Below are positions 54,851 through 64,000 of a stretch of DNA of 64,000 nucleotides, piece by piece. Numbering within the stretch: the stretch's first letter is position 1; every line of letters begins with the position of its first letter. The stretch is from the NCBI GenBank assembly GCA_014607495.2, contig CP053152.1:3348001-3412000 (forward strand), read 5' to 3'. Made by a program: the position numbers and the translations under genes. Under the pieces are notes generated by a model that worked only from the letters and a program-made list of their open reading frames with translations, ran no database searches and had not been told where the DNA came from. Source of the DNA: Carposina sasakii (taxonomy: Eukaryota; Arthropoda; Insecta; Lepidoptera; Carposinidae).

Positions 54851-57841
54851 CTATGTGGGTGACCACATTTTCTGTTTAATTGCATACAAAAAATGCTAGT
54901 TCCGAAATCAGGCGTAGGAACTATTCTATGAAACGGACATTACAGGTATAGCTTACTCCCTGCTGGATAGGATGGTTCCACTACTCGACGACGTTTAGAG
55001 GAAAGGGTTGATGCAATAACCGTCAACGTTATGTATGTTAGATAGACAATTATCACGGACAAAATGTACTTGGCAATTTGTGCTAGTATTTTTTCTTTCT
55101 TTCAATTACTAATTAGAGGTGTACAGTGTAACACTAATTGTAATTTTTTTACACTTTAATTGTGTGTAGAATCACATATGTTTGACAAGGAACATAGTTC
55201 AAGCGGATGCCCCTAGTGTGGATGAATCCGTAATGTCTGCTTCAAAATGCAGGTTTTTATTTATTTTTTTGTACAGTCGATGTTACGGTCCGGTCGTGTC
55301 TTGTTAGCTCGCGATGACGGAGGGATTCGTTCGCGTAGCAGAATTATTTACCTGAGTATTATGATTGTGATTTATATTTCTAGTAGGATTTCATGGAAAT
55401 ATGTGATGCTTACTTTAAATTCTGAAAATATGTGTAAAACGTCATGCTCTCACAGTTGACAGTGTGTTTACAGGGATCGATAGATTAGATTGTGTGCGTG
55501 AGAACTTATCGGGCATACTGGGGCTTGTAAGTAATGTGACAATATGAATACATCTTTTTAATTTGTGATCGGAATCGATTTGAGAACAAACTTTGTGCTT
55601 GACGAGTGAATGTAGGCGACAGACCGGCCGGGCCTGTGACTCGCATTCATGTAGATAGATGTACTGGTTTCTTAAGGTCACTATGGGAACGTTAAAGGAA
55701 AAGGGAGCAGAGTAAATCATAGAAATAATTTTAGTTAGCAAATAATTTTTTTTTAAATTTATTTGCTAACTTTTTGTTAAAAATTCTTATTAAGAAATAA
55801 TGGTCGTTGTAGTTTTAAAATGAGCTTCGATGCTTGAGTTTTATATGTAGTATGCTACGGTGTCGCACTACAAAACGGACACGCTGTACATTTTCAATAT
55901 ACTTACCTAAATGTGTCTGTTTAACGTTTGTAATGGTCGTTACAGATATTCATTCCTGTTATTTGTAATTAAAGTGTTTTTGATGTATTTAAAATATGAA
56001 CTTCATATAAAACGTTATTGTGACAATTTTGAAATGCATTTCACAGTGTATGTATATCTGGTACATATTTTATTGATGCTGTATATGAATATCATGAAAT
56101 CGAACAAGTGGATGTAGCGATATATTAAGAAATATTATGTCGATATAGATAATTGGATTGAATTTGAGTGTAAAATGTATGGATCTTATGTATGAGTTGG
56201 AAATTGTGTAGGTAGTTCTAGTTGTATAGATAGTGCTTAGAGTAACTTACAGCCCACTGACTGATATATTTATATTATCTATTCCTAGGTTTAACTATTC
56301 ATTGGGCTTTGACTCACGGGAATTCTGAGTCTAAATAAATATTTTTTCTACTAAAATCAATGAACATTTATGTAGTTACAGTAACTTGCCCAAACTTAAC
56401 AAAATAAGATCGATTTATTTACCGTATTTAACAAGTTGGAAATGATTCATTTTCAGAACACATTTGTATGATAATTATTTGTTTATAATTACCTCAGAAT
56501 AAATTATTACACGGTAGATAAAAAAGCACCTTTGATTGTTATTTTTTTTTATTTTATCAGCATGCATTTTTTTCTGAAAACTGTTACAAAATTAATAATT
56601 GGCATTTACAAAATAGAAATTAGTTTCATGGCGTAGATATGTATTGTATTAATTTGATTTGTAATAAAATTTATTTGTTGCTGTTTCAACACTTGCTGAT
56701 AAATGTATTTTCAAGTATATTAGATAAGTACCTACTTACTAACTAAATTATACAATGTGACAAGTTCATCCTATCCATCTACTATCCAGGGCACATATTG
56801 TATAGGTTTTTGCTTTAAAAGTGTGCCCTAGATATACCTTTCCGGGATAGGAAAATGTACCATTACCAGAAAGTTGAAAAACAGGCCTTTATAGTAATTA
56901 AATTGTATATTCATGTCTTCAGTGTTAACTTACATATGTCCATAAATACTTCTGCATACATGTAATGTAATTTATTTTATATTTTAGCAAGGAAATATGA
57001 TGTACACTATTCACTGATTTTGTATACCACTGCAGAAAATTTACAATCTCATGAAGTTCATTTTAACATACATATTTATTAATAAGCCATATTTGAAGTG
57101 ACTGTTAAATCTAATATGTTCTGCTCATACTGGCCCTTCCCACCTAGTATAATTAACATGCCTAAACTTGAGATTCTGCACTGGTAATGGTAGAGTTCCA
57201 CTGCTACATTGCAGACATATAGGAAATTAAAAACTATAGCTAATTTAGTTAGAAATATATATTTTACAGGTTATTATACTATAAAATTATTAATAAAGAA
57301 AACGGAAAAAATCTTCACCCGAGTGGGAGAGGTTATTATACTGCTTGACACTTCAAGTTAACACACAGAAATATGTTTATTAATAATATTATTGTGGACA
57401 CATTAAAGTTGTATAAATATTGGAAGAGTAATATTATTATAAAGTCAAATAAATGTTCAAAATATATTTGGTGTATTATTGTTTAGATGTGTATATTTAT
57501 TAGTATTTGCCAGTATTATGGTCACCTGACTAGAACAGATAGAAGTGTACTTACGAGGGACGAATCCTTAATTTCACATTCCCCCCAATTAATAAGATTT
57601 TAAATCATTTACGCTACATATTGCGACGACCGCATAATGGATAAGTGCAGGTAGACGATGACCGTAAAAATGAAAGTATTACGATATTAATTTGACACTG
57701 ACGTTCCATCCAAGGTGTGCTTACATCCTTACATTCATCTGAGGTGCTTACCTACTGTGTGTGAGAGAGAACCTACCCATGCGTGAGTAAGACCGCAATA
57801 GTTATGTCAGTTACGTACTCAAAGCCACACGCGGTTAACAC

Positions 57842-58320
57842 CTACTATCTTCTAATACCCTGGTACTTTATAAGCAATTTCTTGGCTGTTTCTAGCTTAA
57901 AAGTGATTGTGCCTGCGTCTTGCGTGATCGCCGATCGGATACCTGCGCACGCGCCTGCGTACACCTCATACTAGCTTCTAATACCCTGGTACTTTTATAC
58001 CAATTTCTTGGTTGTTTATGGAAATAAAATAAACCTTGCTTACGTTATCTTAAGTGCCTACGTAAGTACACCTCTTACTTATAACATCTTGGTACTTTGT
58101 GACCAATTTCTCGGTTATTTGTGGACTAAAAGGAATCTTGCCTACGCACACCTACTAACTTCTAATACCCTGGTACTTTGTGACCAATTTCTCGGTTATT
58201 TGTGGACTAAAAGGGCTTACGGGCCTACGCACACTTTGGTACTTTGAGGAGCATACTTTGGGCACGCGGCAACTAACAGAAACACCTCTTACCATATCCT
58301 AATACCCTGGTATCATGTGA
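57842..58320 (+). repeat. irregular tandem repeat, about five units of 80-130 bp
   Basis: Units share 'cttctaataccctggtactt' and 'ccaatttctcggttatttgt'. The third and fourth are most alike. A TATA-like 'ctataaatag' follows at about 58336, but no gene is seen downstream. Confidence 0.8.
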
Positions 58321-59439
58321 GGCGCTTTTGATTTACTATAAATAGGCAGAGCTTGGTGAAGACAAAGACGGACATTATGGAAAGCGTAAGGAGCGAAAAA
58401 AGAAACAGATGTTAAATTCTCAAATTATTTTATTTACATATCTTCATTACATACATGATTTGACGTTTTATTGCTATATAAAACTGATTTCGGCTTGTAT
58501 ATACTGTAGGGATTTTTATTTATTTATTTACTTATTGTATTTGTTTTGCCTTGTAATTGAATAAACATTATATTTTTGTAAATAACCACTATATACTATA
58601 AGTGTGTAATCTGATGATGAAATGGATGGATAATACAAAGATATTTGTACTATTAATGAATTTGAAATTTATAATTTATCTGTTAACTAGCTAAAACAAG
58701 TACCTAGTTGTGCATTTTACAGATTTTTATACATTTAATCCTTTAACACGACCAACAAATTCTCAAAATAAATACAATATCAGTCTCATTTTTACATTTT
58801 ATCTATGTAATTTCCAAAACTTCAATTTTGTTACGTCTAAACTATTATTTAAACAAATAATGTCATAAGCCAATACAGATGAAAGTAAAAAATCAAAATA
58901 TATTTTTAAACAACTCGTTTTGTCAATATGTTTTGTAGATAAATATACAATTTTGTACATACACAGTTCGAATTATATGTAATCATAATTATTATTATCA
59001 TATATCATACTGAATGACATTGACTAGATCAAAAATTAAATTGTTTTGATTAGAATGTACCATCCGTTTTACTGTAACTAATACAATAAATCATAATTTA
59101 TCATGTAGAATATATGTTCCACTCAACTGGAATCAATCAATATTATGTATAATTCTAAATCATGATCAACTAATGGCACTAACATACTATACATACTTAA
59201 TTAAAAAATATATATTTATAAAGTACTGGTATGTGATACATAAGGAAAGTAATTTTCATAATTTTTTTTTTGTTTAGTTTATCTCGAAGGAAAGGCAAGG
59301 GGAAATAAGCCCATACAGCCATTGTCTTTAGTAAATGATTATTCATCTATATTATCTTATAGTTTTACTTCATTTATTGTAAAAGTTGTGCTAGCCTGTA
59401 ATTGTGATACATAATATTATCGTGTACTCCTGTCCAACT

Positions 59440-59515
59440 TGTATCTTAACGGAACTGTTATGTATTATGTTGGCTTTCTAATTTAATAAATAAATAAATA
59501 AATAAATAAATAAAC
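59440..59515 (+). repeat. LINE-like 3' tail with (AAAT)n
   Basis: 'gttatgtattatgttggctt' followed by 'tctaatttaataaataaata'. The first 30 bases recur at about 25067-25097 in the MTRFR intron. Confidence 0.55.
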
Positions 59516-60969
59516 AACCTTTTCCGATTGATTTACAAATACAAAGTGAAAATATACTGTCGATTTTTATTAAATGCACATAGGAATGAAAGTCTTAGTT
59601 TTACAATTTCATATTGAAATAATATAGGTAAGCAAATTCAGTACTTCAGTACAATTGTCTGGATATTATCCATGGACACAATGTATGAGATCAATTTGTG
59701 ACAATGTACTTGTACCAACTATTCGCTTCATTAAAACCTAATTTATTTATACTAGTGCATTTTGCAGATTTATTGATGTAGCGATTGAGTCACAATAATA
59801 TTTGAAAAGGCATTGAAATATGGGAATGTGTGAATGACATTGATGAATATGAACAGTCTGTAACATAAACACTAGAGCGGATATGTTTCCTACAGTACTT
59901 TGCTCTAAATATTTAGCTAAGTCATATAATATAATTATTTATATTTAAGCCTATCTAAATATCTATTACTGGCAAGCTTGTCATGAATATGCAGGACGGA
60001 CCTTGGATCAGGCGTTTCATGGAAGATGTCATGTTTTAGCTTATTTAAAGGCATGCAAATCAATATTTTCCTTCATGCATTTATTTATTCTTCAGGGTTT
60101 TGTAAGAAAACGATATTACGTACACATATAAAATGTATTATGTAAAGCAAAACTTTTTTAAATGGTCTTGTGTTAGAAAAAAAAATAAGCTTAGCTATAA
60201 TTTTAAAATATTGCTTTACGCAAGCCCTAATTTTTTAAAGGAACACGTCAAAATTATTATCAGCGACTTTCAGTCATGTGTGCAAATTATGTAATTTGCA
60301 TAAGTAATAAATTACAATTCCGTTTTGACTAGCAAAACTATTTATGAAGTAACAATTAGAACGACATACAATATCTTAAACTAGAGGCATTATTTTAATA
60401 ATAATTAATGGCTTATTTTAAATTTGATCACAAAATATGTATAGTAAATTTGTTAATGATTTAAGTTTTTCCGAATCAGAGATAAATTGGTTTTCTATAC
60501 TAAAACTTACTGGAAACATCTTTTATCTTGAATTATTAGTCAATCTTTTTACAATAATAATTTTGGCCAATTATTTTTTGTTCTATATTAAACCTTTTAC
60601 ACAATCCTATAATAGCTTATTTAGAGTAGAATCTAGCTGAATACAGGCGCAATTTCGTTACGACATTAAATTTTGGATTTGTAATTCAAACAGCGCCTGT
60701 AGCATGAACTTGGTGAGGGATATTCTCACATTTTCATAGAGATATGTAATAACTAGATAAAGTAAGTGCTATGTACTCTTTAGTACATAGCTGTCTAGTT
60801 AGAAATTAAAATAGACACTCGTTCTCGAGCTAGGACTAAAATGAATTTACGCTGAAAGAAGTGCTTAGCAATCACTAGCAATGTGGATTTGTCGCGTAAA
60901 CTTGAGATATCACAGTCTCTCCAAGTGCATGCTACAGTCCAGCTAGATTAGTAACATTACTCAGTGAAC

Positions 60970-63900
60970 TCACACGGCCACAGTCCGCACGGGCGGTGAC
61001 GTGGGCGGCGGCGCGGCCAGCGCGAAGGCGAGCGCTTCCAGCCGCCGCTGCAGCGCGGCCAGGCGCGGCCAGCCCCGCACCGCCCCGCGCCGCGCCGCCA
61101 ACGCCGACAGTGCCGCGTCTAGCGCCTCGTAGCGCGCGCGCCGCTCGCTCTCGTCGCATTGGGTCAACTCCTGGGAAAGATAGGCGACATGTTAAAACTC
61201 CTGATGGATAAGGTCACATTTTAAAGATATTCTTTTTTTTTTTTGGAGAATTGATACGTGAAGCTCTAATCGCACTGGGCCAACCGTTTGATTGAAGAAG
61301 GTGACATTTTACAGATATGTTTCTGTGATTTTTTGGAGAGAATTGATACCGTCTAACGTTATTCGCACTGTGCCATCTTCTGGTGGGGAAAGGTGACATT
61401 TTAAAGATATGTTTTTGTTTTTTTTGGAGATTATTGTTACGTCTAACGCTAATTGCTTTAGGCCAAGTATTGGCAGAAAAAGGTGACATTTTAGAGATAT
61501 TCTTCCGTGTTTTTTTTTCTAGGGACAATTTGTAAGGCATGATAGAAAATGCGAGCACTCGACACATGTTATGTTAGCTGTCATATAAAAAATAATACTT
61601 TCCACATTCATAAATCTAACTGTTCAAATCTATTATATTATAAGTTTATAGGAATAGATTTTTGTTAGGCTTCGACGCAAGAACTATAAAAAAAAGGATT
61701 TTGATAAAACTAGACACTTAAGTCGGTTATACATCAGATATAGGCTATAAAATATATGAGCTCGAAGTCACGAGACGCCGCTAGTAAAGGAGAGAAACCA
61801 GATATAAAACAATGAGACTCGTTGAAGCTGTTACAACCTTAAAGTATAGCGACGCTAATGACAGTGGAGTGGGGAAATAAAAACGATTGACTTTAAAATT
61901 TCCTCAAAGAAATGCAATTTCACCCACATCATTGCCATACGAAATATAAAAAGGTGTTTATTACCTCTTCTAATAACGCTAGCTCGTCATCTTCACTGGG
62001 CAAAGGAAGCTGCTTATTGAGGTTCTGCAAAATAATGATAAATAGATCAGATAACATTAAAATATCGAAATAAATGTTGGTTATTTTAGTTTTTTTTTTT
62101 CAATTTTCTAACAGCTGAATAAATATGATGCTGTCTTTCTCTAAAACTAGATCAAGACAGAGACAGAGAGAACTTTATCCTTCAAATAGACTTATCTAGC
62201 TGGTAACATTGGCCCTTAGAATAGTAACTTACTTCCATCTGAGTGTACTGTTCCATGATAGTTTTGGTCGCATCTATTTCAGTTAGCTTCTTTACGACCA
62301 CATCGGCGATGCACTTCTCAGTCGACTCCATTTTATCTCTGTAAGTAACACAGAATATTCATTTTTAGATTTTAAACTTTGTACTGGAATATTGACCAAC
62401 AAGCTTATAAATAACAAACAATAAAAATAATTTAGGTACTAACTAAAATCTAAACAACTTACAAACTTATTGACGTAAAAAAATGTCCTTATACTATTCG
62501 CACGCGCAGTCATAAAATATGCGAGCAGTATTGCCGATATTGCGCGCTCGCTCGCACTTAGGAGCCTTACGGGAGACCGTAGTGATGCATCGTGTTATTG
62601 TCGATTATTTGAATTAAACATTTGTTTTTCAGAAACATATATTTTTATTTTAAACAAAGGAAGTTGTACGCTTAATCTATAATACTATAATAAATAGATA
62701 TATTAATATACGATAATGAAAATCACATAGGCACACGCCTCGCTTTGTTAAAACTTGTATTGAAGAGATCAAGTTCCACGCCTTTACAAAGTGCATTGAA
62801 ATTATTACTTGCTCGCATAAGGAATATATTCTTTACGATATTTCGTCGATACTGGAGGTACAGAAAGTATAAAATGTAAGTTTTGCCTATGTCTGGCCTA
62901 GTAGCATGACCTGATAAACCGATTTATCGACATTTAGCCTATCAAAATACAATAAATATAGCCGCCATTTTGAATTTTGTATAGAGCAGATACGATATCC
63001 ACGATGCGTGGTCATGCTAGGGGGGCTGACCTGGTAACGAGTTGCGCCAGCAGCGCGAGTCGCGAGTCGAGCCTCGCCACTCGCTCGAGCAGGGCGGCGC
63101 GGCTCTCGTCGGTCTCGCTACGTTGTCGCAGCGCGATCGCTGCGGACAGGTTACGGAGGGAGTCGCGTTCCGACGCCGACGCCGATTCCGGCTCTGAAAT
63201 ACAGTACATCAGAGGGTTTAATGCGAACTTCAAACTCCAATTCATTTATTAAATTAACAATAAGTATTGTGTTTGAAATTACAACAAAATACATCTATAA
63301 GCTATATATAACAAGAATCTGTTGAGTTAACGTAAATTATTCAGCCAATAACGTTGTGCCGTTTCCTCACTTTTATTACATGACGTCATATCGCACTGAT
63401 GTGATTGGTTGACTGCTTTATGTTAATAAGACGAGTTCAAAGTAAAAACTCACACACCCTCAGAGGACTTAATGTGAGTGTTCAATGAGGGTTTTCTACT
63501 AAAATGGCCTTTGTCAGATCTAACAGAGCTAACTCGTTTGTAATGCGAACGGCTAAGGAGTGGAATGCACTTCCTGCCGATGTATTTCCCGAGCACTACA
63601 ACATTGGTCTCTTCAAAGTTAGAGTGAATAGGCACTTTCTAGGCAAACATGTATCTTGCTGCATCTTGCTTAACATCAGACACGATGGCGGTCAAATGTT
63701 TGCCTAGCTAATTGTAAAAAAAAAAGATGGCAGCAATCACACCTTGGCCCAATCAACAGTCAAGATCATACAAATTTTTTTTTGTCGAAATTTTTTCGGT
63801 TTATATTTTCTTACAAAAAACAATATACCTACATTATAATTTTATCACTGCCAAATAGCTAGCAAACTTATCGCTGATGTTTTAACTGTCAAAGGCTTCA

Positions 63901-64000
63901 GGATCTCCTTCTAACTCTGCAGTTCTACCCCAGTTTGGGAACATAGCGGTGAACGTATGTAGAACTAGTTCCGGACATACCTCTGTCTAGTTCTGCGACA
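60970..64000 (-). CDS. unrecognised coiled-coil protein, C-terminal part (runs off the window)
   Basis: Five exons, minus strand: 64000-63981 (partial), 63193-63031, 62338-62233, 62024-61965, 61170-60970 (stop TGA at 60972-60970). All junctions are GT-AG and the phases agree across every one. About 180 residues are visible. They are helical and charged: ERDSLRNLSAAIAL, SRAALLERVARLDSRL, then MESTEKCIADVVVKKLTEID, an acidic LPSEDDELALLEE and an Ala/Arg-rich segment encoded by very GC-rich DNA, ending PPPTSPPVRTVAV. The pattern suggests a structural or complex subunit, but I do not recognise the family. The exon at 62338 could alternatively be a first exon using its ATG at 62330. Confidence 0.7.
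61183..61540. repeat. 90-bp tandem repeat adjoining the last-exon acceptor
   Basis: 'ggtgacattttaaagatat'-type units begin at 61212, 61300, 61392 and 61482. The unit edge 'cgcactgggccaa' plus spacer plus 'ggtgacattt' resembles the exon border itself ('cgcattgggtcaactcctgg' then 'ggcgacatgtt'). Confidence 0.75.
62905..63019. mobile_element. short fold-back MITE beside a splice donor
   Basis: 'tagtagcatgacc' pairs with 'ggtcatgctagg' at the other end; 'atagccgccattttgaa' inside links it to 53250-54068. It ends about 10 bp from the donor of the 63193-63031 exon. Confidence 0.65.
63194..63980. other. intron of the coiled-coil gene
   Basis: Holds a LINE fragment (63492-63706) and otherwise nothing recognisable. 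Confidence 0.6.
63492..63706 (+). pseudogene. non-LTR retrotransposon RT C-terminal fragment
   Basis: A 67-aa open frame containing VMRTAKEWNALPADVFPEHY and IGLFKVRVNRHFLG, the standard end of many LINE ORF2 proteins, followed after the stop by an A run at about 63717. The catalytic part is absent. Confidence 0.75.

Larger units (their letters stand above)
54637..60969. other. Bre1 3' region and intergenic DNA
   Basis: The Bre1 3' UTR must start here; its end is unknown (AATAAA-type words occur, e.g. near 56334). An RTE-like fragment lies at 54700-54850, an irregular tandem repeat at 57842-58320, a SINE-like 3' end at 59268-59335 and a LINE-like tail with (AAAT)n at 59440-59515. No gene recognised. 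Confidence 0.55.

Noticed and set aside
55442..56117. Open frames of 68-99 aa after Bre1
   Set aside because: AT-rich, no conserved motif, probably 3' UTR or intergenic.

Overview
This is an AT-rich nuclear segment of an animal genome, almost certainly a moth or butterfly (Lepidoptera). The reasons are spliced genes with GT-AG introns, Helitron-like repeats of the type ending in a GC-rich 'gcgacttcgtccgcg' block next to ACTAGT, RTE-type fragments with (ATG)n tails, many short palindromic TA-flanked MITEs, and frequent 'taggtaggtacc'-type words. No bacterial, viral-genome or CRISPR content was seen.

Layout. 1-10981 is gene-free and rich in small repeats. 10984-17716 is a palindromic mariner-like element, itself split by a complete DIRS-type tyrosine-recombinase retrotransposon (11138-16551). 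It has gag, RT/RNase H/methyltransferase and recombinase frames, split inverted repeats and an internal complementary region. 17717-24509 is again MITE-rich intergenic DNA with a textbook hAT MITE at 20278-20587. 24510-25792 (minus) holds two small mitochondrial genes that share one exon: a 68-aa LYR-motif microprotein whose stop is one base from the start of an MTRFR/C12orf65-like ribosome-rescue factor. 26500-28400 (plus) is a four-exon FGGY D-ribulose kinase.

31985-54636 (plus) is the host gene Bre1 (RNF20/40 homologue, histone H2B E3 ligase). I assembled it as 17 exons, 913 codons plus stop. Its introns hold an exon-4 fragment copy, minisatellites made of exon edge plus splice donor, a long-TIR element carrying a gag zinc-knuckle fragment, tRNA-derived SINEs, a very young Ty3-type LTR retrotransposon inserted 8 bp after a splice donor, a 5'-truncated LINE, and large fold-backs. 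54637-60969 is mostly non-coding. 60970-64000 (minus) is the 3' part of an unrecognised coiled-coil gene that runs off the window.

Most notable: (1) the LYR microprotein/MTRFR dicistronic arrangement, with Ser in place of Gln in the GGQ motif; (2) repeated conversion of exon-intron junctions into minisatellites at three or four places; (3) the DIRS element nested in a palindrome, so its empty target site can be read from the other arm; (4) a same-frame gag-pol UGA-CUA stop in the LTR element, suggesting readthrough. All calls are from reading the sequence; no database search was possible.
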